Source of the DNA: UBA11612 sp963662375
GTDB taxonomy: Bacteria > Pseudomonadota > Alphaproteobacteria > Rhodospirillales > Rhodospirillaceae
Assembly: GCA_963662375.2 (NCBI GenBank)
Contig: CAXXRP010000010.1
Location: 452,659 to 516,658 of the forward strand
Direction of reading: 5' to 3'
DNA: 64,000 bases
Each line of letters starts with the position of its first letter. Positions within the stretch are counted from its first letter, which is position 1. A model generated the notes under the pieces. That model ran no database searches. It was not told the origin of the DNA and saw only the letters and a list, made by a program, of their open reading frames with translations. Positions 8,738 to 17,805 of the stretch are shown one piece after another. The translations under genes were made by a program, and so were the position numbers.

Positions 8738-8905
8738 GTTGGCGGCGGAGCTGCCAGGTTCGTAAGGCCTTTGAACCCCCAGGGGCGATAGATACCGCTC
8801 GGGAGCTGTCCCTCGCCGGATCGTGGTCCGGTGATATGGTGCCCACCTTAACTCGTGGCCCATTGGGAGGTCATGCAAGGTTAACGGCCATGGCGGCTCC
8901 ACATT
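8738..8905 (+). ncRNA. ssrS: 6S RNA
   Basis: 6S RNA mimics an open promoter and sequesters sigma-70 RNA polymerase. The non-coding stretch lies exactly between zapA and fau, the usual 6S site. Its ends pair: GGAGCTGCCA (8747-8756) with TGGCGGCTCC (8891-8900), ten pairs with one G-U. Inside this, GGCC (8766-8769) can pair with GGCC (8886-8889), and AACC (8774-8777) with GGTT (8879-8882), giving a long interrupted closing stem around a large central region, as in the family. A length of about 155-160 nt is also usual. Exact ends are inferred. Confidence 0.8.
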
Positions 8906-8984
8906 CTTGTTTGCTGTACCGCGCTTGCAGCCTGCGGTCCGTAGTTTCCAGGTACCCTTTTGTCCCGTGGGACGTTAGACCGAC

Positions 8985-9590
8985 ATGACGTCCAAGGTTT
9001 CAGCTACCGCCGAGCTCAAAGCTATTCTGCGCCGTGAGGCTCTGAACCGCCGCCGCGAGGTTCACGAAAATCGCGCGTACGTGGCGGCGGCGGATTTAGC
9101 GAAGCGACTATCTGCTGACATCGAAGTTTCGGACAATATAATAGCCGGCTATTGGCCGATTCGCGGCGAAATCGACTGCCGACCGGCCATGGAAAAACTG
9201 GCGTCCGGGGGCGCCCAAATTGTGCTACCTGTGGTGGCTGGACAGGGTGAGGTCTTGATTTTTCGAGCCTGGAAGCCCGGCGACGAACTTGAGACAGGGC
9301 TCTTCGGGACCACCCATCCTGGGCCCAGGGCCGCCGTGCGCACACCTGGCCTACTGTTGCTGCCCTTGGTCGCCTTCGACCGAGTGGGGCACCGGTTGGG
9401 ATACGGCGCAGGATACTATGATCGGACGATCGTCGGTTTACGCGCCCGAGGCAGTATTGTGGCTATAGGGGTTGGTTACGATGAACAGGAGATTGAGCGC
9501 ATGCCGGCCGACGACCACGATCAGGCTATGGATGTGGTCGTGACGGACAAGCGGACCCTGTGGTTTAACGGGGCCGGATCGGGTCAATAG
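8985..9590 (+). CDS. fau: 5-formyltetrahydrofolate cyclo-ligase
   Basis: This enzyme converts 5-formyl-THF to 5,10-methenyl-THF using ATP. The 201-residue protein shows LRREALNRRREV at the N-terminus, the folate-binding segment IAGYWPIRGEID, LLLLPLVAFDRVGHRLGYGAGYYDR (key GYGAGYYD), and the end motif VVVTDKR. ATG 8985 lies about 80 bases after the 6S RNA, and co-transcription with ssrS, as in E. coli, is likely. Length is normal. Confidence 0.93.
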   Translation: MTSKVSATAELKAILRREALNRRREVHENRAYVAAADLAKRLSADIEVSDNIIAGYWPIRGEIDCRPAMEKLASGGAQIVLPVVAGQGEVLIFRAWKPGDELETGLFGTTHPGPRAAVRTPGLLLLPLVAFDRVGHRLGYGAGYYDRTIVGLRARGSIVAIGVGYDEQEIERMPADDHDQAMDVVVTDKRTLWFNGAGSGQ

Positions 9591-9607
9591 AGTTTTAGCG
9601 GTAAATT

Positions 9608-10420
9608 ATGCGATTCTTGTATTGTGGCGATGTCCTGGGCAAGCCTGGCCGGGACGCCTTGGCGGCCCATCTACCGTCTCTGCGCGAGGACCTCGGCCTC
9701 GATTTTGTCGTGGCCTGCGGGGAAAACGCGGCTCATGGCTTCGGCATCACCGCAGCCATCTGCCAATCATTATTTGATACCGGCGTCGACGTTGTGACCC
9801 TTGGGAATCACGCTTGGGACCAGCGCGAAATTATTAGCTATATCTCCGCCGAGCCCCGGCTCCTGCGTCCCCTTAACTTTCCTCCAGAGACACCCGGGCA
9901 GGGCATGGGTCTGTTCCGCACGAGCGCGGGGCGGCGGGTGATTGTGATTCAGGTCATGTGCCGCCTGTTTATGGACGCGCTCGACGATCCGTTCCGAGCT
10001 TTGGAGGAATGCTTGCAGCGGCACCCATTAAAGGATGCCACCGACGTCATCATTGTTGATGTCCATGGTGAGGCAACCAGCGAAAAAGCCGCGCTTGGCC
10101 ATCTAGCTGACGGCCGGGCCTCATTGGTGGTGGGAAGTCATTCGCACGTGCCCAGCGCCGATGCGCGCATCATGCCGGGTGGGACCGCGTTTCAAACCGA
10201 TGCGGGTATGTGCGGTCCCTACGACTCAATTATCGGCATGAAGAAGGGGCCAGCAACGGCCCGTTTTGTTACCAAGATGCCAACCGAACGTCTTGAGCCG
10301 GCCGACGGCGAGGGAACCCTTTGCGGGGTCTACGTAGAGACCAACGACCAGACCGGTTTGGCCGAGCGTGTCGCACCCGTCCGGGTTGGGGGAATTCTCA
10401 GGCCGGCCCGGCCAGAGTAA
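9608..10420 (+). CDS. YmdB-family metallophosphoesterase (TIGR00282 type)
   Basis: The 270-residue protein has the YmdB layout: MRFLYCGDVLGKPGR (metal-binding GDV.GK.GR), ACGENAAHGFG, TLGNHAWDQRE (GNH), IIVDVHGEATSEK and GSHSHVPSADARI with the paired histidines. In Bacillus the relative YmdB hydrolyses 2',3'- and 3',5'-cyclic nucleotides, so a cyclic-nucleotide phosphodiesterase role is likely but not proven here. It starts 17 bases after fau and is probably in its operon. Confidence 0.9.
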   Translation: MRFLYCGDVLGKPGRDALAAHLPSLREDLGLDFVVACGENAAHGFGITAAICQSLFDTGVDVVTLGNHAWDQREIISYISAEPRLLRPLNFPPETPGQGMGLFRTSAGRRVIVIQVMCRLFMDALDDPFRALEECLQRHPLKDATDVIIVDVHGEATSEKAALGHLADGRASLVVGSHSHVPSADARIMPGGTAFQTDAGMCGPYDSIIGMKKGPATARFVTKMPTERLEPADGEGTLCGVYVETNDQTGLAERVAPVRVGGILRPARPE

Positions 10421-10574
10421 GACTAGTCCGCGCTGTCGCCATTTCCTGGAATGGATCGAAAGTGGAAAGCTGCGCGACTCTATGCGCTGCCTACAACATT
10501 TGGTATAAGTCATAGGTTTTTCGTCATTTTATTGAACATTTGGCAGCTTAGAACGTACCGGAACAAGGACATCG

Positions 10575-11321
10575 ATGGCCGGCCACTCACAGTTCAAGAA
10601 CATTATGCACAAGAAGGGCGCGCGGGATGCAAAGCGCGCCAAAGTGTTCACCAAGCTAGCACGGGAAATCACAGTGGCGGCGAAGTCGGGTATGGCCGAT
10701 CCGGCCCATAATCCACGCCTCAGGGCCGCCATTACGGCAGCCAAGGCCGAGAGCATGCCTAAGGACAATATAGAGCGCGCGATTAAGAAAGCGACTGGCG
10801 GCGACACTGAAAACTTTGAGGAAACGCGTTACGAAGGGTACGGCCCCGGCAATGTGGCCGTGATCGTAGAAGCGCTGACCGACAACCGCAACCGTACGGC
10901 ATCCGAGATGCGCACCTTGTTCAATAAGAACGGCGGGAACATGGGTGAAGCCAATAGCGTCGCGTTCAATTTCCAACGCGTCGGCTTCATCCATTACAAG
11001 GCGGATGCCGGAGGTGAGGATAAAGTTATGGATGCGGCGATCAACGCCGGTGCCGACGATGTCGCGTCTGGTGAGAACGGCCACGATATCTACTGCGCGC
11101 CCGAAGATCTCCATGCGGTTCAAACACACATAGAAGAAATACTCGGTGAGTCCGAGACCGCCCGTTTGGATTGGCGGCCTTCGGTTTCCGTAGACGTGAG
11201 CGAGGACCAAGCCGAAACCCTTATGAACCTGCTGAATGCACTGGACGATAATGACGATGTTCAGCGCGTTGCAGCCAACTACGAAATGTCCGATGAGGTC
11301 ATGGCCCGCTTCGGCGGTTAA
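10575..11321 (+). CDS. yebC: YebC/PmpR-family protein
   Basis: YebC/TACO1 proteins act on gene expression, either as DNA-binding regulators or in translation of proline-rich sequences. This 248-residue protein starts with the hallmark MAGHSQFKNIMHKKGARDA, followed by the three-domain body (YEGYGPGNVAVIVEALTDN, NKNGGNMGEANSVAF) and an acidic C-terminal part (NALDDNDDVQRVAANYE). It sits immediately before ruvCAB, its usual position. Length is normal. Confidence 0.94.
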   Translation: MAGHSQFKNIMHKKGARDAKRAKVFTKLAREITVAAKSGMADPAHNPRLRAAITAAKAESMPKDNIERAIKKATGGDTENFEETRYEGYGPGNVAVIVEALTDNRNRTASEMRTLFNKNGGNMGEANSVAFNFQRVGFIHYKADAGGEDKVMDAAINAGADDVASGENGHDIYCAPEDLHAVQTHIEEILGESETARLDWRPSVSVDVSEDQAETLMNLLNALDDNDDVQRVAANYEMSDEVMARFGG

Positions 11322-11328
11322 GACGGCG

Positions 11329-11889
11329 GTGAAAGGCGACGCCGCTACTCAACCCACGCACGCGCCTGTGGCGCGGGAGGATGCTGTTCGAATTATCGGC
11401 ATCGATCCCGGTCTGCGTCACACTGGGTGGGGGGTCATCGAAACTCATGGCAATCAGCTGCGCTTTGTCGCCGATGGTGTCGTGGAGCCCAATTCAAAGT
11501 TGCTGTTGGCCGAGCGGCTCAGAATTCTTTTCGAGGACCTGCAACAGATCGTGGCCACATATACACCCGACGAATGCGCCATTGAGGAGAGTTTTGTAAA
11601 CAAAAATCCGGTTTCGACTCTGAAACTGGGGCATGCTCGTGCCGCAGTGATGCTGGCTCCGGCTACGGCTGGTATCCCGGTGTTCGAGTACAAGCCGAAT
11701 TTGGTTAAAAAATCAGTGGTGGGCGCGGGGCACGCAGACAAGGCGCAGGTGGTCGCTATGATGCGAGTGCTACTACCGGGCAGCCAGTCTGCGACCAAAG
11801 ACTCTGCAGACGCTTTGGCGGTCGCGGTATGTCACGCGCATCATCGCGCGACATTCTGGCGCATGTCAGTCAAAAGGGCAGAGTCATGA
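11329..11889 (+). CDS. ruvC: Holliday junction endonuclease RuvC
   Basis: RuvC nicks four-way junctions symmetrically. The 186-residue protein has the four acidic positions of the RNase H-like fold: IIGIDPGLRHTGW, CAIEESFVNKNP, and KDSADALAVAVCHAH near the end. GTG 11329, eight bases after the yebC stop, was chosen; GTG 11368 is possible and would give a shorter N-terminus closer to E. coli (173 residues). The stop overlaps the ruvA ATG. Confidence 0.92.
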   Translation: MKGDAATQPTHAPVAREDAVRIIGIDPGLRHTGWGVIETHGNQLRFVADGVVEPNSKLLLAERLRILFEDLQQIVATYTPDECAIEESFVNKNPVSTLKLGHARAAVMLAPATAGIPVFEYKPNLVKKSVVGAGHADKAQVVAMMRVLLPGSQSATKDSADALAVAVCHAHHRATFWRMSVKRAES

Positions 11890-12524
11890 TCGCCAAGCTG
11901 CGCGGGCGGTTGGATTCGACCGGCGACGGATGGGCCGTGGTGGACGTGAACGGCGTTGGATATGTGCTCTTTTGCGGCGCGCGCACACTGGCGGCGTTAC
12001 CGCCAATAGGCCAGGTCGTGGAGCTCACGGTGGAAACGCATGTGCGGGAGGACCACATCCATCTTTTTGGCTTTACTACGAGCACAGAGCGCGAAATGTT
12101 TCGGACCCTGATCACGGTGCAGGGCGTCGGCGCCAAAGTCGGCCTTGCGATTCTTTCCGCATTGTCAGCGTCACAGGTGGTGCAGGCAATTGCCGCGGGA
12201 GATGCGGGCGCTTTCAAAAAGGTCAGCGGCGTTGGGCCAAAGCTGGCAGTACGCCTTGCCACCGAGCTTAAGGATAAGCTGCCGGTGTTTCCGTTTCCCG
12301 GATCGCGGTCGGTCGGGACTGTCGCGGCAGGTGGCAAAAAGAGCAATGGCGCCGTAGGCGCCAATATTATTGAAGAGGCGGTGTCAGCCTTGGTGAACCT
12401 AGGTTATGGGCGAACCGATGCCTACGGCGCCGTCTCCCGCGCAGTCCACGTCACAGGTGAGGCAGCGACCTTGCCTGAGTTGATCCGATCATCGCTGCGC
12501 GAGTTGGGTGGTGCTGATGGTTGA
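11886..12524 (+). CDS. ruvA: Holliday junction branch migration protein RuvA
   Basis: RuvA binds the four-way junction and loads RuvB. The 212-residue protein begins MIAKLRGRLDSTGDG (OB domain), has the helix-hairpin-helix pair (TLITVQGVGAKVGLAILSAL and FKKVSGVGPKLAVRLATELK), a linker, and a C-terminal RuvB-contact domain (EEAVSALVNLGYGRTDAYGA). It overlaps ruvC by ATGA at its start and ruvB at its end. Confidence 0.94.
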   Translation: MIAKLRGRLDSTGDGWAVVDVNGVGYVLFCGARTLAALPPIGQVVELTVETHVREDHIHLFGFTTSTEREMFRTLITVQGVGAKVGLAILSALSASQVVQAIAAGDAGAFKKVSGVGPKLAVRLATELKDKLPVFPFPGSRSVGTVAAGGKKSNGAVGANIIEEAVSALVNLGYGRTDAYGAVSRAVHVTGEAATLPELIRSSLRELGGADG

Positions 12525-13572
12525 AGCACTCCAATCTGATCGCGTGATTTCCGCCGTGAAGCAAGAAGATGATAGCGACGCGTCTTTGCGTCCGAAGCGG
12601 CTTAAGGATTTCATCGGACAAACGGCCTTGCGGGAGAACCTCGGCGTTTTTATCGCCGCGGCGATACAGCGCAAGGAGCCCTTGGACCACGTGCTGCTGC
12701 ACGGACCACCGGGATTGGGCAAGACGACGCTCGCGCAGATTGTCGCGCGCGAGTTGGGGGTGGGATTTCGAGCCACATCAGGTCCAATGATCGTGCGTGC
12801 CGGTGATTTAGCAGCGATCCTGACAAATCTGGAGGCGAACGACGTTCTATTTATCGACGAGATGCACCGCCTTAATCCAGCCATAGAGGAAGTGCTCTAT
12901 CCGGCAATGGAGGACTATCAGCTGGATCTTATCATCGGAGAGGGACCGGCGGCACGCTCCGTACGCATTGAACTGCAGCCGTTCACCCTTGTCGGGGCAA
13001 CGACACGGTCGGGCCTACTGACAACGCCATTGCGCGATCGGTTCGGTATTCCATTACGGCTTGAGTTTTATGACGCGGGCGCGTTGGTGGAGATCGTTCG
13101 GAGGGGTGCCAGAGTGTTGGGGCTTGAGCTTACGGAGGACGGTGCGCTCGAGATCGCAAAACGCTCTCGTGGAACACCGCGCGTTTCCGGTCGACTGCTA
13201 AAGCGCGTGCGCGATTTTGCCGCGGTGGATGGAACACCAGAGATCGATGCGGTGGTCGCCGACAAGGCGCTGCGGCGGTTGGATGTGGACACGCTAGGCC
13301 TTGATGCGATGGATCGACGTTATCTTGCATGTATTGCCGAAAATTACGGCGGCGGGCCGGTGGGCGTGGAAACACTGACCGCTGCGCTGGCGGAGGAGCG
13401 TGACACCGTGGAGGACGTCATCGAACCATTCTTGATCCAACAGGGGCTCATTCAGCGCACCCCGCGCGGCCGCGTGCTATCGGACAGCGGGTACCGGCAA
13501 CTGGGTCTAAAGGCTCCGGCGCGCGACGCCACGCAGTTCGAGTTGTTGGACGGGCAAGAGGGGTCCGCTTGA
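12517..13572 (+). CDS. ruvB: Holliday junction helicase RuvB
   Basis: RuvB is the AAA+ motor of branch migration. The 351-residue protein contains LRPKRLKDFIGQTALRENL, Walker A HGPPGLGKTT, Walker B LFIDEMHRL, sensor 1 (LVGATTRSGLLTTPLRDRFG), the arginine-finger region and the winged-helix end (QQGLIQRTPRGRV). ATG 12517 overlaps the ruvA end; a GTG at 12508 in frame is an alternative start. Confidence 0.94.
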   Translation: MVEALQSDRVISAVKQEDDSDASLRPKRLKDFIGQTALRENLGVFIAAAIQRKEPLDHVLLHGPPGLGKTTLAQIVARELGVGFRATSGPMIVRAGDLAAILTNLEANDVLFIDEMHRLNPAIEEVLYPAMEDYQLDLIIGEGPAARSVRIELQPFTLVGATTRSGLLTTPLRDRFGIPLRLEFYDAGALVEIVRRGARVLGLELTEDGALEIAKRSRGTPRVSGRLLKRVRDFAAVDGTPEIDAVVADKALRRLDVDTLGLDAMDRRYLACIAENYGGGPVGVETLTAALAEERDTVEDVIEPFLIQQGLIQRTPRGRVLSDSGYRQLGLKAPARDATQFELLDGQEGSA

Positions 13573-14010
13573 CCGTGGTCGAAATGTCTCCCGCGACTGG
13601 CGTGTTGAACGGACGGACGCACGTTCTGCCCGTGCGCGTTTACTACGAGGACACGGATGCCGGTGGCATCGTTTACCACGCCAACTATCTGCGCTTTGCC
13701 GAGAGGGGCCGTAAGGAGATGCTGCGCGCGGTGCGGATTGAGTTGGCACGATTGCGCGAAGATAACGGGTTTATCTTTGTCGTACAGAAGGATGATATAC
13801 GCTATCGCAAGGCCGCAGCTCTCGACGACCGGCTGGTTGTAGAGGCGTCCCTTACAGGCGTTCACCGCGCGTCTATGCTTTCGAAGCAGACGATTTTTCG
13901 TGTCGGGGGGGGGGGGGGATGAGAAGGGCGAGGAACTATTCAATTTCAATGTCCACGTCGCGTGCATGGATCGTGCAGGTAAGGCGACACGATTGCCGCG
14001 CGCTGCGTAG
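13569..14010 (+). pseudogene. ybgC: ybgC acyl-CoA thioesterase, frameshifted at a run of 14 G
   Basis: This hot-dog-fold thioesterase is the usual first gene of the tol-pal cluster. The N-terminal frame shows RVYYEDTDAGGIVYHANYLR, with the catalytic Asp, and FAERGRKEML. At 13905-13918 a run of 14 G shifts the frame into a TGA at 13920. The other frame continues as DEKGEELFNFNVHVACMDRA up to TAG 14008-14010, clearly the missing C-terminus. A run of 13, 10 or 16 G would restore the reading frame. The start is TTG 13569, overlapping the ruvB stop, or ATG 13584. It may be a phase-variable gene, a recent mutation or a counting error in the assembly. Confidence 0.8.
13905..13918 (+). repeat. Homopolymer of 14 G inside ybgC
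   Basis: Fourteen consecutive G on the plus strand. Tracts this long slip at high rates during replication and are also hard to sequence. It lies inside coding sequence and decides whether full-length YbgC is made. Confidence 0.9.
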
Positions 14011-14057
14011 CAAGTTCGAGAAGCTTCTTTGAGTAAGGAAAACGGATAGGTTTGGGT

Positions 14058-14786
14058 ATGGAAAATGAGGTATTGGAAGCCGCTACCGCGATGGCGGCGG
14101 GCGGCGCGATAGATATTTCCGCGTGGTCGCTGTTTCTTCAAGCGGACGTGGTGGTGAAGTCCGTCATGATCCTGTTGGCTTTAATGTCCATTTGGAGCTG
14201 GGGGATTATCTTCGACAAGGTCCTGCGGATTCGCACATTGCAGCGCAAGGCCGAGCAATTTGAAAAGAAATTCTGGTCCGGTTCCTCTCTCGAGGATCTT
14301 TTTGAGCGTGGTGGACAACGCCCGGGCGAACCTATGTCGTCGATTTTTGTTGCCGCGATGAAGGAATGGCGCCGCTCCTCGGGAAAGACAGGCCAACCGG
14401 TAGCCGGTGTCGGCGCCGTGCTCAGCGAACGCATCGACCGGGTCATGAAGATCAACTTGGAACGGGAAATGGACCAGTTGGGTCGGCGCATGACGTTCCT
14501 GGCCTCTACCGGCTCTGTTGCTCCCTTCCTCGGGCTGTTCGGGACGGTGTGGGGCATCATGGATACGTTCACCGCGATCGGCGCGACGTCGGATACGAGT
14601 CTGGCGACGGTGGCGCCGGGTATCGCAGAAGCCTTGTTCGCAACAGCGCTCGGCCTCGTCGCCGCTATTCCTGCTGTCGTCGCGTACAACAAGATATCGA
14701 GCGATTTGTCGCGCTATGCGCTGCGGCTAGAGAATTTTGCCGGCGAATTTAGCGCTATTTTGTCGCGGCAGTTGGATGGGAAGTGA
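14058..14786 (+). CDS. tolQ: Tol-Pal system proton-channel subunit TolQ
   Basis: TolQ forms, with TolR, the proton-driven stator of the Tol machine in the inner membrane. The 242-residue protein has an N-terminal helix (VVVKSVMILLALMSIWSWGI), a cytoplasmic domain, then two long helices, STGSVAPFLGLFGTVWGIMD and ALFATALGLVAAIPAVVAYN, which carry the channel Thr/Gly residues of the MotA/TolQ/ExbB family. ATG 14058 was chosen over the TTG at 14052. TolR follows after three bases. Confidence 0.95.
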   Translation: MENEVLEAATAMAAGGAIDISAWSLFLQADVVVKSVMILLALMSIWSWGIIFDKVLRIRTLQRKAEQFEKKFWSGSSLEDLFERGGQRPGEPMSSIFVAAMKEWRRSSGKTGQPVAGVGAVLSERIDRVMKINLEREMDQLGRRMTFLASTGSVAPFLGLFGTVWGIMDTFTAIGATSDTSLATVAPGIAEALFATALGLVAAIPAVVAYNKISSDLSRYALRLENFAGEFSAILSRQLDGK

Positions 14787-14789
14787 GTA

Positions 14790-15248
14790 ATGGCGTTTTC
14801 AGGCAGTTCCTATAGTGGCATCCGACGCGATTATCGCATCTTCGCGCCGATGTCGGAGATCAACGTTACACCGATGGTCGATGTCATGTTGGTGCTGTTG
14901 GTTATTTTCATCATCACCGCGCCGCTGTTGACGACAGGCGTAAAGGTTAACCTGCCGCAAGCTCAGGCGCGCTCCCTACCGCAAGACAGTAAACCTTACC
15001 AAGTTACGGTGGAGAAGGACGGAAGCCTCATCATTGGAACGGAAAACAAGGTGACCCTTGATGAGCTGGGGGCAAAGCTTTCCGCGGCGCTGGAAGGTAA
15101 TCGAGACTTGCGTGTTTACGTGCGCGGCGACGAGGAAGTGCCCTACGGACTTATGATGCAGGTCATTAGTGAGATAAACGCGGCGGGGGTTACACAGGCT
15201 GCCTTCGTCACACAACCGCCTAAAAAATCCCTTAGGGCTACTCGCTGA
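14790..15248 (+). CDS. tolR: Tol-Pal system protein TolR
   Basis: TolR is the ExbD-family partner of TolQ. The 152-residue protein has a short cytoplasmic end, one membrane helix carrying the proton-relay aspartate (INVTPMVDVMLVLLVIFIIT) and a periplasmic domain (QVISEINAAGVTQAAFVT). It starts three bases after tolQ. Length is typical. Confidence 0.95.
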   Translation: MAFSGSSYSGIRRDYRIFAPMSEINVTPMVDVMLVLLVIFIITAPLLTTGVKVNLPQAQARSLPQDSKPYQVTVEKDGSLIIGTENKVTLDELGAKLSAALEGNRDLRVYVRGDEEVPYGLMMQVISEINAAGVTQAAFVTQPPKKSLRATR

Positions 15249-15263
15249 GGATTGATAGGCGTG

Positions 15264-16085
15264 ATGTCCGGTACGGCACCGATGCTGGGAAACTCGACGC
15301 ATCAAGGCTATGCCCTTTCCGTCATGTTGCATGTGACTGTTATTGCTATGGCGTGGACCGGTATGCCTTTTCTCGGGCGGGAGTTGCCCGAGGAGTCTCC
15401 ACTCATTATTGATCTTGTTCCAATTGCCGAGATTACCGCGGCTGCGCCGAGACCTGCGCCTGAACCTGAGATCGACCCTGAGCCGACGCCGCAAACACCT
15501 AAGCCCGTTCAGACGGGAGCCCCACCGCCGTCAAAGGCTATGCCGCCGCCTCCCGAAAATGCCGTGTCGCCTCCGAAACAGATCGCCGAAGTGCCGCCGC
15601 CTAAAGTGAAGCCCAGGCCTAAGCCCAAACCGCCGCCGACAAAGGAAGACGACATCGCGTTCTTGAATAGGTTGGTCAAAGATCTGGATAAGAAGGACAC
15701 GGCGAAGCCCAAGCCTGAGGCGCAACCCAATGAAAGTTTGCAGCTGACTAACAACTTCGCGCGCACGTTCTCCGACGCACCGACAATGTCCGAGTTGGAT
15801 GTAATTCGCCGCCACATAGAAGATCATTGGCGCATTGACCCTGGGAAGGAAGGCGTCGACGAATTGAGCGTTGAAATTAAGATTAATGTGAGTACGGACG
15901 GTACCGTGCAGACAGCACAGGTTATGGACACGCCGCGCTACATGATGGATAACACTTTCCGCACGTTCGCGAATTCCGCCCGGAATGCCGCGCTGGCGGC
16001 GAGTCCGCTTCCCATCAATCCGAACAATGCGGATGCCTTTCGCGAAATGACATTGGTCTTTTCACCTAGAGGGCGAATCAACTAA
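15264..16085 (+). CDS. tolA: TolA/TonB-like energy-transducing protein
   Basis: TolA spans the periplasm and couples TolQR to TolB and Pal. The 273-residue protein has one N-terminal membrane helix (GYALSVMLHVTVIAMAWTGM), a long Pro/Lys/Glu-rich region (about residues 60-135, with many PxP and KPK steps) and a C-terminal domain of TonB/TolA type (MSELDVIRRHIEDHWRIDPG). ATG 15264 was chosen; GTG 15261 or TTG 15252 in the same frame are possible. It is shorter than E. coli TolA (421 residues), as usual in alphaproteobacteria. Confidence 0.9.
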   Translation: MSGTAPMLGNSTHQGYALSVMLHVTVIAMAWTGMPFLGRELPEESPLIIDLVPIAEITAAAPRPAPEPEIDPEPTPQTPKPVQTGAPPPSKAMPPPPENAVSPPKQIAEVPPPKVKPRPKPKPPPTKEDDIAFLNRLVKDLDKKDTAKPKPEAQPNESLQLTNNFARTFSDAPTMSELDVIRRHIEDHWRIDPGKEGVDELSVEIKINVSTDGTVQTAQVMDTPRYMMDNTFRTFANSARNAALAASPLPINPNNADAFREMTLVFSPRGRIN

Positions 16086-16183
16086 GACAGTTAAGTCTAT
16101 GACATGCGGGCGCTACATTTATCAGGCAAGTTGAACCTAATTATTAGGCTTGGGAGCATTATCAGGTGAGAAAAAAGGGTGCT

Positions 16184-17542
16184 ATGCGGGACATGTTGAT
16201 GCGGGCGATGCGTACGGTGGTGGTTTCCGTACTGGCTGTGCTTTTCGCCGCGCCTTTGGCGCAGGCACAGGTCCGTCTGGATATAACTCGCGGGCGGGTC
16301 GAGCCCATGCCCATCGCCATCACCGTTTTTCCAGGGCGCTCCGATGAAACGGTGCAGATGGGCAAGGACGTGAGTGCGATCATTTCTTCCGACCTCGAGC
16401 GCTCCGGGCTTTTCCGCCCGCTAGACCCTGCGGGTTTTTTACAGAGTTTCACATCTCTTGATGTGCAGCCTCGGTTCACCGATTGGCGCGCATTGAACGC
16501 ACAAGCTCTTATACAAGGTTCTGTAGAGTTGTTGCCCAACGGGCAGTCAAGGGTGGCGTTCCGATTATGGGACGTGTTCGGTGCTCAGCAGATCGTCGGA
16601 CAAGCCTACGCGACGCAACCAGAGAACTGGCGCCGCGTTGCCCATATCGTCGCAGATCTCATTTACCAATCAATTACGGGCGAGAGCGGTTACTTCGATA
16701 CACGCATTGTGTATATCGCCGAAAGCGGTCCGGCCAACAAGCGCATCAAGCGTCTTGCCATCATGGATCAGGACGGCGCCAACCACCGGTATCTGACAGA
16801 TGGCGCCAACTTGGTTTTGACACCGCGTTTCTCACCTATTAGTCAAGAAATCACGTATATGTCGTACTTCCGCGACGTGCCGCGTGTGTACCTGTTCAAT
16901 ATCGATACCGGCCGACAAGAGGTGCTTGGTGATTTTCCAGGCATGACTTACGCGCCGCGCTTCTCTTCGGACGGCAATAAGGTAATTTTGTCGCTGGCCA
17001 CCAACGGTAACTCTGACATTCATGAGATGGATTTGCGCACGCGCCGCACGGCGCGGTTGACCGATCATCCGTCCATCGACACCTCGCCGTCCTATTCGCC
17101 CGACGGCGATCGGGTGACGTTCGCTTCGGACCGTGGCGGTAGTCAGCAGATTTACGTGATGAATGCCGACGGTTCCAACCAGCAGCGCATCAGTTTTGGG
17201 ACCGAAGGGCGCCGAGGTCGGTACGGCACGCCGGTGTGGTCACCTCGCGGCGATCTCATCGCTTTCACCCGTTATGCTCAAGGGGATGGCCAGTTTTATA
17301 TAGGTGTGATGAAACCTGATGGGACGGGCGAGCGCCTCCTAGCCCAGGGTTTTCTTGTGGAGGCGCCGACCTGGGCCCCCAACGGCCGTGTGCTCATGTA
17401 TTTCGCTCAGTCCCCGACTCGCGCTGACGGTTCGGGCGGGCGGAGCAGGTTGTTCTCAATAGACCTAACAGGTTATAATCAAAGGGAAATGTTGACCCCG
17501 CAAAATGCTTCAGACCCGGCGTGGTCGCCGCTCATTCCCTAG
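16184..17542 (+). CDS. tolB: Tol-Pal system beta-propeller TolB
   Basis: TolB is the periplasmic protein that shuttles between TolA and Pal. The 452-residue protein has a signal peptide (VVVSVLAVLFAAPLAQAQ), an N-terminal domain, and a six-bladed propeller with the repeated motif xxSPDGxxxxF/WxSDR (PSYSPDGDRVTFASDRGGSQ and relatives). ATG 16184 has AAAAGGG upstream; GTG 16166 is the alternative. About 100 bases separate it from tolA. Confidence 0.95.
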   Translation: MRDMLMRAMRTVVVSVLAVLFAAPLAQAQVRLDITRGRVEPMPIAITVFPGRSDETVQMGKDVSAIISSDLERSGLFRPLDPAGFLQSFTSLDVQPRFTDWRALNAQALIQGSVELLPNGQSRVAFRLWDVFGAQQIVGQAYATQPENWRRVAHIVADLIYQSITGESGYFDTRIVYIAESGPANKRIKRLAIMDQDGANHRYLTDGANLVLTPRFSPISQEITYMSYFRDVPRVYLFNIDTGRQEVLGDFPGMTYAPRFSSDGNKVILSLATNGNSDIHEMDLRTRRTARLTDHPSIDTSPSYSPDGDRVTFASDRGGSQQIYVMNADGSNQQRISFGTEGRRGRYGTPVWSPRGDLIAFTRYAQGDGQFYIGVMKPDGTGERLLAQGFLVEAPTWAPNGRVLMYFAQSPTRADGSGGRSRLFSIDLTGYNQREMLTPQNASDPAWSPLIP

Positions 17543-17628
17543 GTCGAATGGAAACTGGGGAGCTCCGGAGAGCTTTACGGTTGAAGCAACCATGCCGCGA
17601 AGCGAGGCGTTTTAGGCGCTGCTTCTTT

Positions 17629-17656
17629 TTTACAACAGCGGAAAAAATTGTATAAT
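17629..17656 (+). promoter_or_regulatory. Predicted pal promoter
   Basis: TTTACA (17629-17634), a 16-bp spacer and a perfect TATAAT (17651-17656) lie in the 263-bp gap between tolB and pal. Transcription would start near 17663, leaving a 5' leader of about 140 bases. Such a promoter would let the abundant Pal be made independently of tolQRAB. The rest of the gap shows no open frame. Confidence 0.65.
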
Positions 17657-17805
17657 ATACGAGCCTTAGAGCTTAGCCGGGCGTGGCCAAGCTATTGCGT
17701 GGGTGCGTATTGCTGGTAAAAGGGTGGCGTAATTGCGCTTGGTTCAAAAAAACAGGCCTGTCAATATCGCGTTGTCATCATTCGTGAACTTAGGGGACAC
17801 TACCA

